A DNA stretch of 64,000 bases, taken from NCBI RefSeq assembly GCF_048544455.1, contig NC_133529.1, positions 47,717,456 through 47,781,455 of the forward strand, given 5' to 3'. Numbering within the stretch: the stretch's first letter is position 1; every line of letters begins with the position of its first letter. The DNA comes from Silene latifolia. Its lineage: Eukaryota; Streptophyta; Magnoliopsida; Caryophyllales; Caryophyllaceae. Of the stretch, positions 11,483 through 24,530 are shown piece after piece. A program made the position numbers and the translations under genes. Under the pieces are notes generated by a model, which was given only the letters and a program-made list of their open reading frames with translations, had not been told where the DNA came from and searched no databases.

Positions 11483-12756
11483 TGTTGGAATATGTGTCCT
11501 CCGACAATAATGCGATCACAACTGTTGATCATGATGATCACATGTTTAAAGTCTCATTTTAAAGAATACAATTGGGAAGTAATATTTTAATGTCAACTGG
11601 TCCACACATATCGGTAATGATTGGCTGACTAGAGTTTGACATTCTTTATCGTCTTGACGGTGGTGATCAGTTGATCCCCTTAGGTCATACCTAAAGGGTA
11701 ACACTCTTAATTGATCATTTAATTGATCGTATAACGATACGGGTTTATTAAATTACTTAAAATTGACGGACGATTTTGGAAGTAATATTTACGTGTCTCA
11801 TTGTAATTTGATTAAATGAGATACGGTCTAAGTAATCGAATTGTTTTATTGCTTAGATGAAATTATTGTTTAAGGAAACAATTACATTTGAATGAATAAA
11901 TTATTATAAATACAAGATGTTGTTATTTATAATTGGTAAATTATTTTGGTACAAGTAATTATGAATTACTAAGTCGATTTTGTATATGACGTATTTTAAT
12001 AATGCGTTGATTTTTAATATGTTAAAAATACATAACAATTTTATGTGACATATGACATGTGACAAATTGACAAATTGACAAAGATAAAATGAAGTCCATT
12101 TTATCTCTAATGACCGAAATTAAGGGGAGTATTAGGAATATATTGTGTTGATTATGTTAGTGGTAAACATAATCATTTCCTCCTAAACCTAGCCATGCAA
12201 CCCTACTTGATCTTGTGAAGACCACCTTGTGCATGCATTGGTCCCTTTCCTTCCCTCTTACCCGGTTTTTCAAAGAGCAAGGCCAAGGGTCTTTTGCTCT
12301 ATAATTTATCTCATACACTACATCAAAAGTTAGTGTATTATCATTCATAATTCATCATCTAAAATAAGAATTTTAGAGAGATAAAACACCTTCCTTCTTC
12401 TCCTTCTCTAAACCGAAATTATTGAGAGATCAAATATTATTTTTGGTCAATTTTATACAAAAATTAATATTGTTCTAGTAATAATAATATTAATTTTATT
12501 AAGTTGTTACTTTGGGTATAAATCCTTGGGAGGGATTCTCTACTTGAATCCTTGTTCATCCACTTAAGGAAGCTCAAGAACAAGTGAGTAGGAGAACTCA
12601 CTTGTGCCCATAAAATCCGAAATCCTCAATGTATGATGATGATTTCTTCTTTAAATCTTTTATTGTTTTCATGCATAAGATCATCTTTTAATTTTATGAC
12701 TAAATTAAATCATACATATATGAATATGTCAAGTAATGAGATAAAGATTTCTAACA
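11483..12756 (+). repeat. 3' LTR of copia element, subfamily A (1274 bp)
   Basis: The LTR starts TGTTGGAATATGTGTCC right after a polypurine tract and ends TTTCTAACA at 12756. Its content matches the C2 LTR at 27581-28859 in inverted orientation (1279 bp). A sense strand reading ends abruptly against minus-strand copia sequence at 12757. Confidence 0.85.
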
Positions 12757-15700
12757 CTCTAGCCTTAGAATAGCTCCCACTGTTTTCACAGTGTGCGGGA
12801 TCCATCCTCTTGCACATATCATGATTGCAAGTGTACTCAATTTCCGTTGTAAGAATCTCTCATTGTTCTTCATTGCCTAGAACGATTCTAGCAAATCCAT
12901 TTCTTAAATAACATATCCACAATGGTTCTTTAACCATCTTTAGGTGTTTCGAATACGGTTTTGTCGGAAACCATTCGCAATCTCAATTGTCAATTGTCAT
13001 TTGTGTAACACCCTTACACAAATTAGTGAATTGCATCAAAAACACTTTGCTTTACACCCTTACTGCTTCTTCAAGCACTTAAGGGTAATCCTAATGGCTT
13101 AGTTGGTAACTATTATCTAAAATCGATTTGAAACAATTCATCATACTTAAAGTATATGAAGTGTTATACATCATTACTCATTCAATTGATCCGGCAGCGG
13201 AAGCAAATGGAATCAATCAAATATGTTCAACTTGATTGAACTAGTCATGAATCTTATCTACATAAGATTTCTTATTTGACGCTAATATCATGTGGATTTA
13301 TCTCCATAAATCTTGATATTAAAGATGTATTATATATATCTCCAAGTCTTAAATCATTCCCAATGATCAATATGTCATCCACATATTAGACTAATTAAAA
13401 TTACCGTAACTCCCACTAAACTCTATGTATAAACACAACTTCTCGACTTATCGAGAAAAGTTTTATAACATGATCAAAACATTGATTCCAACTCATTGAT
13501 GTCCTACTTAAGACAATCTCTTAAGTTGCACATTATCTTAGGATTGTAAGAATCTATAAAACTCATGACATGTATTGAATACATTCCTTCTAATTGAAGA
13601 AGTGGGTTTTAGATTCACTTGTTATATGTATATCATCATAATGAAATACAATCCCTAAGAAGATCCGAATAGTGCAAAACACTTTGCAACTAATCAAGCT
13701 TTGATATCTCTCTTTGATATCCAACAATTCCACTCGGAATTTATTTCGGATTTTCATGGCTCTAAGCCTTGTATTGAGTTGTGACTTAAACACTCTCATG
13801 TAAGTCATATATTCATTACTTTCCAGAAGTAACTTGAATCAACCAATTTCTGTGTAAGTTGTAAGCTCTTTACTTTAAAAGTAACACTAATTCATCATCT
13901 TCAACAAGTGATGACTTTAACCTCCTAGGTTTTGAAGTGATAACGTCTTCCACAAAACGTCTCATGTAGCCAAGAAAGACCAGTTTCTTGCGACATAACA
14001 TTCTTTTGTGGCTCGCCAAGAAAGACCATTTTGTTGAGACATCACATTCTTTTGTGGCTCTTGAATATTTTCTCCCACTCTGTCTTCTAGAGATAAACTT
14101 GTATTCTAGAAAGACAGCTTTACGAGCCACAATCCTGTTGTACTCGTGATTATTGTAAGGAAAAATGAGCATTTGTTTCTTGTGTAAACTTACAAACATG
14201 GTACTCTACCATTTCATATCTCATATGAATCGTTTAGATTTAGTGGAAAAACAACTTAGACAAAATGATAAAATCCCCAAAATTAGATCAAGTAACTCAA
14301 GGTAACTTGATTAAAGTCCAAACCTTATTGAATAGCGTTTGATTTCTTTATCCAACCACACATTATCCCATAATGCGTGCTAAGAGAGATTAACTTGTGA
14401 TACTATATCACATTTCCTTTGGCTTATATCAATGTCTTCACTTAGATAATCCCATCACGACTAAATCGTGATTCCTGGAATTCTTTGAACTTCTTCAAAT
14501 ATTTCTCTATTTACCTTATTAAGTGAACACATTAGCGTCAACTTAAATCGTTGGTAAAAGAAAATGATCAACCTATTTTTGATCAATGATTTACAACCTC
14601 GATCTCCTTTTAAACTGAAAGACACGAGACATCTTGTTTTGAATACAAGATACGCATATACCATAAGATTAACAATCTAATGGTTTCAAGAGTACTCGAT
14701 AACTCTTTGCGTTCATCATTCCAGAATTTAAGGTTTAATCTTGGGTTACCAATTTGAGTCTTACATCATCTATATGATATATCATTCTAGTTTGTTTTAG
14801 AATATAATCACCTTGATAATGGGCTAGCCATACATCAAATCATGGTGTATAGGGTCACAAAAGTGAAACCTCTTTTGTATCTTAACAAGTTTATATTCTT
14901 ATTCAGAGTTTATGCACTTAATGGTCATAATTAAGTACAACTTTAAACCCAAAACTAGATTGAGTACATAATGACTCTATCTCTCAACATCATTTGTTGC
15001 TAGTCGTCATATTCTAATCATCCTATGTATCAAATACAATGATGAAAACCACCACCTGTTTCTAATATTGACGAAGTAATACTAGCAAAATTTATGTCAA
15101 TCAAATAAACATTTAAAGAAGAGATGTCCCACAACTAACTTGTTGATTCTTCAATAATTTGGGGTAGTTTCCTTTCTAGCGTCCAACAATTAAGACAATG
15201 GAAACTATATCGGTCGGGATTGATAGGTTTAGTATCGTTATTCTCAATAACTTTACTTTTAACATTACCTTGTATCAATTCCATTCTAATTTTACTTCTT
15301 TAAACCTTATCCTTTTCTTAACGGTTTAAGAGAATGCTCCCACTCATTTTAATGATTCTTTGCTTAGAGAAGCAAAATTGAATTTCATGAAGACTACTCT
15401 TCATTCGTTCGTTTAGTCTTAAAACTTTCATTGAAGTGGTTGCGGTATTTTGGTCAAATTTGATTTCCAACAAATCTAGTTACCAAAATGATTTAACGTT
15501 TCAAGGTACCTAACTCAATTAAGCATATGAGAAACAATTTATTGTAAGTAGATATGTTAGTTAAGAATCAAAAACCCTTTTGATCACGAATAACTTTTAT
15601 CTATACTCTTCTCAAGAGATCCTTGTAATGGATAATTCGAGGTTGTTTTAGAAGAAAATTCTAATTTTGTCTTTCGTTACGATGTTTTAATGGAGATTTG

Positions 15701-15770
15701 AATCAAAAACGTAATGATATCGTATATGAATTGTGGTAAAGAAATAGAACAATATGATAACGGAATAGTG
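12757..15770 (-). pseudogene. Degenerate Ty1/copia pol (-)
   Basis: No open frame remains, but several blocks align with C2. 13186-13200 matches 22475-22490. 13365-13520 matches the reverse transcriptase segment around 22770-22930, including ATGTCATCCACATAT, whose reverse complement still reads Tyr-Val-Asp-Asp. 14060-14130 matches the integrase-RT linker near 23571-23645. RNase H, 3' noncoding region and 3' LTR are missing on the left, where LTR 11483-12756 abuts. Its 5' side continues into the leader, primer site and LTR at 15771-20927. Confidence 0.75.
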
Positions 15771-17129
15771 GAAAACTTAACATTTATCGTTTTATTAATA
15801 CTTGTAAATAACAAGTAAAGCATTTACATAGTGACCCCTACCCAACTATGATAAATGATTCCAAGATCCAAATTCATATTAACTTGGGGCACGGTGGGCC
15901 GAAATACCCTTTATTAATATAACTCGGTGGATTAACTCTTTAATCGATTCTACTTTTAGAACTCTTGGTCGATAAAATTACATTAATATTTATCTTTAGC
16001 CCGAAACACATCCGGAAATTGTCGTGAATACTTTCGTTGAGTTCAATCCAAATTTCGAATAAATTTGTACGTCCATGATCCAAATTCATATTAACTTAGG
16101 GCACGGTGTGCCGAAATACCCTTTATTAACATAAATTCGGTGGATAGACATTTATCACCCACTTCCCCTACGTAACAAGGTTTGTACCCCGGTGTGGCCG
16201 AGCGCACTCCCTCACGAAATAGGTTTTCATGGTTTCTACTTTTTGGTAAGGCTAAGTCTCAATTGTTTATTTTAGCGAGAGGTCATGTCAATTTATTATC
16301 TATCACGTTTTAAGTGAACTAAAGCGGTGAACTACGGTAATTGTAATTGACACGGTCGATTTACTCGATATAAAATGCATGTTTAGTTATGGCGATTTAG
16401 CGATGCATGCAACATATAAATAAAATGCAAAGCATAAAAATAAAATCCTAGTATGGCCTTCCTAAAATAGTAAATCTAATAAACTATTTTACAAATTCGG
16501 AAACCAATTCCTTTGGTCCCTTGAACTTCAGTCTTGGCACACACTTCAAGGCAACACTTTCTTTGATGGACCGCCTTCTCGAATGGCACCGTCTTCAAGG
16601 AACTCCGGAATAATTAAATTACAAAATGAGTTACATAATTTCCTATTATACATTTGTAATAAAATAAAAATAAATCTATTAAATTACAAAACGGTGATAC
16701 GAGATCACAAAAATTACAATCGAATTGATATTCCCATACATTTCGGGTAATACCAATTAAAACTAAGGCCATACTAAGTAAAAATTACATAATTCAAAAT
16801 TACATAAAATTAAAATTATGACAATCATAAATAAAATGCAGCATTATAATATGTATGAACATGCTAGATTTTATGCTAAATCGCCTTTTAAGAGCCAATA
16901 TCATATATTACTCGGTTTTACGGATTTGCGTGATTTAACCTTTTAAAATCACAATAATTTCATAAATTCATATTTATGTACAAGTTAATTACCCTAACCA
17001 TCTTAGGACTCAAAAATTAGTCTCCACTAACATTTTGACAATAATTAAACTTGATTTCTTAATATTGTTCATAAATGGACCCAAAATACAAAATTTATGC
17101 TATAAACCTCAAAGTAAATCATAAAAGTT

Positions 17130-18565
17130 GGATAATGAAGTGTGTTTCTACTCCTTCCTTTTCCCTATCCTTAAATGGAAGGTCTTTTGGGTTTTTCAAA
17201 GGCAAGAGAGGTCTTAGGCAAGGGGATCCTTTGTCTCCTCTCTTGTTCACACTCTGTATGGACTATTTATCCAGAATTTTGGCTGTTGTGGGTCAACAAG
17301 ATGGGTTTAGATTCCATCCCCTTTGTGGCCATTTGAAGCTTAATCATTTGTTGTTTGCAGATGACCTGCTTATGTTTTCCAAGGGCAATGCAGTGTCTAT
17401 CATGTGGATCCTAAGGGCCTTTGCCACTTTCTCCTCTGCCTCTGGACTTTGCCTTAACAAAGACAAAACCGAGATTTACTTCAATGGGGTGAGAACTGAT
17501 ACAGTGAATGAGGTTCTTCAGATATCTGGATTCAAGAAGGGTGAACTTCCCTTCAAATATTTAGGGGTCCCTATCTCATCCAAGAAACTAACTAAGAATG
17601 AAGGAAGGAAACTGACTGACAAGATCACTGCAAAGATCAGAGCTTGGGGGGCTAAACATCTTACTTATGCTGGTAGATTAACTCTGGTCACTTCTGTGCT
17701 GCATACTTTACACTCCTACTGGGCTACTATCTTTCTCATCCCTTCTGGCATCATGAATAATATTGACAGAATTTGCAGAAATTTTCTTTGGAGTGGGAAA
17801 GATTCCTACCTTCGTGCCCCTGCTGTTGCTTGGGATCAGTGTTGCAAGCCAAAAGCTGAAGGTGGATTGGGCATTAAAAATTCCAAGATGTGGAATAAAG
17901 CTCAGTTGGGTAAGTATGTATGGTGGGTTGCTAATAAGAAGGATCATCTTTGGGTGCGTTGGCTTAATCATGTGTATCTTAAGGGTGGACATTGGACCAA
18001 CTACTCTCCTCCTTCTGATTGTAGTTGGTCGTGGAAAAAAATAGCCCATATAATGATGATGTTTAGGCCTGCTTACAATGATGATCAGTGGCTAGGGAAT
18101 AGTGTTGATTACACCATTAAAGCAGGTTATGATTGGATCAGAAACCCTGGGTACTCTGTTAATTGGTGGAAAATTTGTTGGAATGGTCTGAATGTTCCTA
18201 AGTCCTCTTTTATTTTCTGGGCAGTTATGCTTCGCAGGTTGCTTACTCGTGATAGATTAGCAAGGATGGGTGGTCCTAGTTCTATGGAGTGTTATTTGTG
18301 TCAGGGAGCTGATGAATCTCATGGGCATCTTTACTATGAGTGTGTCTTTAGCAGGCAATGTATTGCTCTTCTGCAGCAGAAGCTTTCTGTCAACCTGAAT
18401 CCTAGAGATCTGGTGGAATGGAACAAACGAGGGAGACGAATTAGTATTCTGAGAAGAAGAATTATTTGTGCGTGTCATGTGATGATGGTGTATCTGATTT
18501 GGCAGGCTAGAAACAAAGCTCGAGTTATGCTTACAGTCATTCATCCTAAAGTTATAGTCCAATGA
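17130..18565 (+). pseudogene. C-terminal half of LINE reverse transcriptase with zf-RVT domain
   Basis: The frame carries GLRQGDPLSPLLF (near 17210) and the catalytic FADDLLMF (near 17355) of a non-LTR reverse transcriptase. It then runs through thumb/connection sequence to a zf-RVT-like domain with CYLC and an H..C pattern near 18290-18345. The upstream palm motifs and endonuclease are missing because of 5' truncation. The open frame actually begins at an ATG at 17075 in the flanking copia leader: its first 18 codons are not LINE sequence. It ends at a TGA at 18563-18565, a little short of the usual LINE C terminus. It cannot be an active enzyme. Confidence 0.9.
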
Positions 18566-18788
18566 GATCATTCAAGCGATTCTTACCAGATTCTGGGCTC
18601 GCAACAAAGCCCCTATTAAAGAGGAGGATTCCAGTTGGCTCAATTGTTTACGGTCTGTCTAGTTTTTGTTGTTGAGGTAGCTGGTTAGACTGAGTTTTTG
18701 TGGTAATTTTTGTGATCTTGTAAATCTCTACACGGATGATGTATTCTTTTGTTGATATTAATATACTTAACCTTTCCCAAAAAAAAAA
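17130..18788 (+). mobile_element. 5'-truncated LINE with 14-bp target duplication
   Basis: The insertion is bounded by AAATCATAAAAGTT at 17116-17129 and again at 18789-18802, and its right end is a poly(A) tract just before the second copy. Both are hallmarks of target-primed reverse transcription. The uninterrupted site is visible at about 26740-26760 in C2. Length is about 1.66 kb, against the several kb expected of a full plant L1, so the endonuclease ORF and the first half of the reverse transcriptase are absent. Confidence 0.92.
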
Positions 18789-19611
18789 AAATCATAAAAG
18801 TTTCAAATAATTTCAAATTTTGAAATTTAAACTCATGAACATTCTGGAAAAATACCATGACACTCATAATGTTCAAAACTTAGGTTAAAAATTTCGAAAA
18901 TTTATCGAGAAAAACAATGTTGCGGTTTATCGGTTTTAACAATTATGACCATAAAAATATGAGAAAAATTATATTCATCAACTTTTCACTTTTAGATCTG
19001 AAATATATGATAAAATGCAACATGTGACGTTTTTCCTTAGTCATGAAGTATGTTTTAGCATTTTTACTAATTAAAGTCACTATTTATGTGATTTTTCATC
19101 AAAAATTCATAAATCATGCACAAAGACTTCATTATAGCCAAATATTTTACACACATCTTATAAAATTGCATGTGACAACATACTAAATTTCTATGACCAG
19201 ATTCGAAATATAACTCATATTAACCTATTTACACATTTAAATACGATTTTAACTTGAAAAATCCATATTTCGAGCATAACAACTCATTTTGTCATGAAAC
19301 TTTACAGGCCATCACTAGATAATATATGTGAAAACATATCCAAAAATCACTGGAAAACTCGAAGTTTAGCTATTTTTCGTCCAAAAATGACATTTTTATC
19401 ATAAAAATCACATTTTAATGCCAATATTATATAAAATGAACAATAAAATCCATAAATAAACCAAAATGTCCTAAAAATCAGTTAGGACCAGAAACTTTTA
19501 AAATACATGGTTATTTTTAGGTATATCTTCATAAAACCAAATTAATTGGTTTTGTATGTTAATCATATAACTCGGAAAAACTATAAACCGATTTGCATGC
19601 AAACAACCTAA

Positions 19612-19624
19612 GGCTCGGATACCA
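19612..19624 (-). other. Primer binding site, tRNA-iMet type
   Basis: The reverse complement reads TGGTATCCGAGCC, one mismatch from TGGTATCAGAGCC, the complement of the initiator tRNA-Met 3' end used by most plant copia elements. It lies two bases inside the LTR that begins at 19627. Confidence 0.8.
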
Positions 19625-19626
19625 CT

Positions 19627-20927
19627 TGTTAGAATCTATTTAATCTCATTAATTTAAATATTCACATATGTTCAAATTTATTTAGTCATAAAATAAATTC
19701 TAGATCTTATGCATGCAAACTAAAACAAGAGTAGAGAATAAATCGTCACTTCTTACTATGATGTTTCGGATTAAGGGCACAAGTAAGGTCTCCTACCTTC
19801 ACTTGTTCTTGAGCTATGATGAGTAAAAGAATGATCCTCCAAAGACTTCAAGTGTAGAAGCCACTCCTCTTGATTGCACCCAAGATTATCCCATATCTCT
19901 ACTAAATAATATGTGCTAGATATTGGTTTAGTAGTTTACCTTAAAATTGATTATTAATACACATATATTACACTAATAATATTAGTAATCTTATTTGAAC
20001 AATTTGGATCATGATTTCTCTAATTTTGGAGAAAAATCAAAGAGTAGAGAGAAAAATGCATGTAAATGAATGAACATGCATTAGTTGAATGATTAGAGAA
20101 CAAAAGTTCTCTATAGTAGAGAGAGGGCACGGTTATGGGGAGGTGAGGACCAATATATGGTCCTTCCCTTTTTACTTTTCTTCTTATCTAAACCTTAGGC
20201 ATGTAAGGCTAGGTAAGTAGTGTCATGATGGTGTTATTTTAGCTTATTAAAATAAATCACCACCATCCACTAACCCTCTACATTTCGGTCCACTTATAAA
20301 ATGGACTACCATTTTATTTTGTCAATTTGTCAATTGTCACACAATATGTCACATGTAGTATGTTACATGTTATTAATTAATTAAATGCATATTTATCACA
20401 TAAATATCATTTTTATAAATTAATTAAATTACATTCAACAAATTGACTAGTGATACTTGATCACATAAATAAAATGGGTCATTTAATTATAATTCACAAC
20501 ATCTTGTAATTATAATCAACCATTCATTCTTATCTCTATTGTTTCTCAAACAATAAACAATTTTAGTAATAAAGTATTTCAATTACTAAAATAAATCTTA
20601 TTTAATCCCATTACAATAAGATATCAATATTCTCTCTCACAAATTGAATTGTTCAATTTTAAGGAATTGATTAACTTGTATCGTCATACAATTAATCAAC
20701 TTTACAGATTAGGGCATCATCCTTTAGGTGTGACCTTAAGGGATCAACTGACCACCACCGTCCCACGACAGTAACGTCAAACTCTAGCAAGCCAATCGTT
20801 ACCGATTAATGTTGATCAGTTGACTATAAAATGAATCATCCCTTACGTATTCTTAAAAATGAGATTTAAACATGTGATCATCATGATCGACAATTGTGAT
20901 CGCATTATTGTCGGGGACACTCCAACA
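19627..20927 (-). repeat. 5' LTR of minus copia element, subfamily B (1301 bp)
   Basis: On the minus strand it starts TGTTGGAGTGTCCCC at 20927 and ends TCTAACA at 19627, next to a primer site. Its start resembles subfamily A, but the next 150 bp differ and match the LTR at 34925-36196 instead. It is joined directly to a stub of a subfamily A LTR at 20928. Confidence 0.85.
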
Positions 20928-21050
20928 GTGTGGACCAGTTGACAGTAAAATATTACTTCCCACATGTATTCTCAAAATGAGATTTAAACATGTGATCATC
21001 ATGATCGACCGTTGTGATCGCATTATTGTCGGAGGACACATATTCCAACA
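20928..21050 (-). repeat. 3' LTR stub of C2 (123 bp)
   Basis: The stub matches 28738-28859 of the C2 5' LTR almost exactly, including the terminal ATTCCAACA. The remaining roughly 1150 bp are missing and a subfamily B LTR end is fused instead. Confidence 0.85.
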
Positions 21051-21801
21051 ATCTTCCACTTGTCCTCGACAAGTGTGCGTCACCATTTCTCTTGTCCTAT
21101 TACTATCTCCCACTCAATGCAAGGTGTCTTTCAGGTCGTACTTGCAAGTGATCATATCGAGAGTGGTTTCCTCGATCTGGAGAATAACTGATTGACCGGA
21201 ATTATCTACCATAGATACCTTCCGAGCGTGGCCACGCATTTCCAGTTCATTACTCCTCGAGTGGCCCTGAGATATTGTTATAACCCTGAAAAGGGGTGGA
21301 CAGTTCCTATCGCACTTATTCCCTTCGACTAGCCACAGCCATCATAACCCAAAATATGCCCATTTGACCCCATTTACGAAGGTCGTAGTAACATGAATCA
21401 AAGTTAATCTGAAACTGTGCCACCTTAGGCGAACAGTCTTTAGTCAAAAGAATCGACTCATTAGAATACTATAGTAGCTCTCGCCACGACCAGGCTATAT
21501 AAATTTGCCAGAACTCTATAAGCGGTCATTAGCCCGACAAAGTGTTCCTAACAGTCTGCCTATGTGATCGACTAGTCATCTCACATGACTCCATGTCACT
21601 TGAACTTGCCATCAATTGCATCACACTCTAGTCACTTCGAGACGTCACCTCATACAAGTGGCTATGGGCGAATACTATGTTAATCCGTGTTCACTTTAAC
21701 GGGGTTCAATTGTCACTACAACCCGTTTGGATGTAACAATGTTTAAAGAAAAGATAAAAGACAAATGCGATTATGAACATGAACAAAATAACACTTTTAT
21801 T
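21051..21801 (-). other. Polypurine tract and 3' noncoding region of C2
   Basis: The minus strand reads ACAAGTGGAAGAT at 21051-21063, just before the LTR. The rest is an inverted copy of 10750-11482. Its conservation in two otherwise decayed copies marks it as part of the element. I see no coding frame. Confidence 0.75.
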
Positions 21802-22119
21802 TCATTTCAAAATATAACACAAACTTGGTACACGTTTAAGTCCCATGGACGCAACATGTCCATCATTCTTAGCCTGCGATAAAGGCTTGGTGAGCGGATT
21901 AGCTATGTTATCATCCGTCCCAACCTTACATATCACAATTTCCTTTCTTTCAATGAAATCTCTAATTACATGATATTTTCTAAGTACATGTCTAGATCTA
22001 TTACTAGACTTTGGCTCTTTAGCTTGGAAGATTGTCCCACTATTATCACAATAGAGAGTGATGAGATCATTGGCGGTAGGTACTACTCTTAGACCTTCCG
22101 TGAATTGCACGATCCACAC
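21802..22119 (-). pseudogene. pol: C2 RNase H C-terminal part, frameshifted off
   Basis: This segment contains the YCDNSG motif and the RSRHVLRKYHVIRDFI string typical of the C terminus of copia RNase H. It is in a different frame from the upstream RNase H segment; the frame changes near 22120-22180, where extra bases disrupt the conserved STTEAEY-type region. The TAA at 21802 is probably the natural end of pol. Confidence 0.85.
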
Positions 22120-23954
22120 AGACTTCCTTGGCGGCTTCCGATCCGCAATGTACTCACCTCCGTTGTTGAATCCATGATCACAGACTTCCTTGAAGCTTCT
22201 CCACTAACGGCACCACCATTGAGCATGAAAACGAAACCAGCTTGTGATTTCATGTCATCTCTATCCGTTTGGAAACTTGAGTCCGTGTAACCATTAACAC
22301 GGAGCTCGGTGTCTCCTCCAAACACTAAGATAGAATCCTTAGTTCTTCTCAAGTACTTACGGATGTTCTTGACGGCTATCCAGTGACTCTCACCTGGATT
22401 TCCTTGATATCTACTCGTCATGCTCAAGGCATACGAGACATCAGGACGTGTGCATATCATGGCGTACATGATTGATCCAACAGCGGAAGCGTAAGGGATC
22501 ATCTTCATGCGTTCAACATCATGGGGTTCGGAGGGAGATTGAGACTTGCTCAATATTGTCCCAGTTACCATAGGTACCAATCCCCTTTTTGATTTGTCGA
22601 TGCTGAAACGTCGAAGAATCTTATCAACATAAGATTCTTGACTTAGTGCCAATATCCTCTTGGAGCTATCTCTATGGATCCGGATACCTAATATGCGTTG
22701 TGCCTCTCCTAAATCCTTCATTTGGAAGTGGTTACCTAACCACTTCTTAACGGAAGACAACATCGGAATATCATTTCCAATGAGTAGTATGTCATCGACA
22801 TACAAGATTAGGAACACAACATTGCTCCCACTAAATTTCATGTATAAACATGGTTCCTCAACACTTCGAGTGAAACCATTCTCTTTTATCACATGATTGA
22901 ATCGATGATTCCAACTTCTAGATGCTTGCTTAAGACCATAAATGGATCTCTTAAGTTTGCACACTTTGTTAGGATTTTTAAAATCGACAAAACCTTCGGG
23001 TTTTATCATGTACACCTCCTCTTCTAAATGCCCATTTAGAAAAGCGGTTTTGACATCCATTTGCCATATTTCATAATCATGAAATGCGGCAATTGCTAAC
23101 AAAATCCGTATGGATCTTAGCATGGCTACGGGGGCGAAGGTTTCATCATAATGGATACCTTGGACTTGGGTAAATCCTTTTGCCACTAGCCTAGCTTTGT
23201 AGACATCATCATGTCCTTCTATGCCATTCTTGACCTTGAAAATCCATTTGCATTGAAGAGGTCTTGCCCCTTTAGGCAAATCCACCAAGTTCCAAACTTG
23301 GTTTTCATGCATAGAATCCATCTCGGACTTCACGGGTTCAAGCCATAAAGAGGAATTTGGACTAGAGATTGCGGCTTTGTAGGTGGCAGGCTCGTCACTT
23401 TCTAAAAGCAACACATCGAGTGTTCCATCTTCTTCGATAAGTCCCACATATCGATCGGGATGGCGAATAACTCGGCTCGTTCTTATAAGTGGAGGAGGGA
23501 CAACCGTGTTAGACGACGAAGGAACATCTTCTTGCGTCTCTACCTCGGTTTGTGGCTCTTGAACTTCATCAAGTTCAAAATTTCTCCCACTCTGTCCCCT
23601 AGAAATAAAGTCACTTTCTAGGAAGACAGCATCTCGAGACACAAACACTTTGTTTTCTTGAGCCTTATAGAAGTAATAGCCTCGAGAGGCCATAGGATAT
23701 CCTACAAAAATGCATTTTTCGGATCGTGGTGCCAACTTATTGTCATTTTTAATTTTGACATAAGCATCACAACCCCAAATTTTCATATGGGATAGAACTG
23801 GAACCTTTCCTTTCCATATCTCATATGGAGTCTTATCAGTTGCTTTGGTTTGACTTACGTTCAAAGATTTTATTGCGGTTTGAATCGCAAATCCCCAAAA
23901 CGAGTTCGGTAACTCGGTTTGACTCATCATAGATCGAACCATATCAAGTAGGGT
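22089..23954 (-). pseudogene. pol: C2 integrase C terminus, reverse transcriptase and RNase H
   Basis: This is the largest surviving copia frame. It starts in the end of the integrase core, passes a variable linker with GKCIF-like integrase C-terminal sequence, and then gives a complete reverse transcriptase: QCKWIFKVK, KARLVAKGF, the QMDVKTAFLNG palm Asp, and YVDDILLIGND at about 22770-22805. RNase H begins with GYTDSSFQTDRDD (its first Asp intact) and runs to a frameshift near 22180. Reverse transcriptase motifs are intact, so decay is recent compared with 12757-15770. I do not assign a copia lineage from motifs alone. Confidence 0.92.
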
Positions 23955-24500
23955 TCAATTTCTCCTTTCGGCAACACCATTGAGTTGTGGTGTTCCGGGT
24001 GGAGAAAGTTGCGATATAATACCACAACCTTTCAAGTGTGAATCGAATTCAAGGCTAAGATATTCTCCACCACGATCGGATCGTAGTGCCTTTATCCTCT
24101 TGTTCAATTGGTTCTCTACTTCGTTTTGAAATTCCTTGAATTTCTCAAAAGCTTCACTTTTATGCTTCATTAAATAGATATACCCATATCTACTCAAGTC
24201 ATCGGTGAAGGTTATGAAGTAGTCATAATTTCCTCGAGCGGTGATACTCATTGGTCCACATACATCGGTATGTATGAGTCCCAATAGTTCACTTGCTGGT
24301 GTCCCTTTACCACTAAAAGGATTTCGAGTCATTTTGCCAAGAAGGCAATATTCGCATGTTCCATATGATTGATAATCAAATGGTGTAATCACATTAGTTG
24401 AAATTAATCTTTTGATGCGATTCTCGTTTATGTGACCTAATCGACAATGCCAAATGAACGATTCATTTGGATCACTTGATTTGAGTTTCTTTGATTGAAT
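23955..24500 (-). pseudogene. pol: C2 integrase zinc-binding and core domain, with nonsense codon
   Basis: The HCRLGH-type GAG_pre-integrase/HHCC motif is visible near 24440-24470, followed by CEYCLLGKM, the core Asp in HTDVCGPM, the second Asp in RSDRGGEY, and the Glu in GVAERRN. The frame is then stopped by TGA at 23957-23955 and continues in frame into the next segment. An ancestral CGA codon changed by cytosine deamination is the simplest explanation. A frameshift near 24500-24530 separates it from the protease segment. Confidence 0.88.
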
Positions 24501-24530
24501 GTTGTAGATGTCATTATTCGGATTCGAGGT

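Larger units (their letters stand above)
15771..19611 (-). other. Long untranslated leader of the minus copia element, split by a LINE
   Basis: Read on the minus strand this is the region between the primer site and the gag start. It aligns with 25366-27565 of C2 and, inverted, with 36211-38310. It is AT-rich except for a conserved G+C-richer block at about 16491-16611. The LINE at 17130-18788 interrupts it; removing that restores the alignment with 26690-26770. Confidence 0.8.

Noticed and set aside
13870..14199. Possible 109-codon minus-strand protein
   Set aside because: It is decayed copia integrase-RT linker; nearby repeats of an AAGAAAGACCA-type string inflate the frame.
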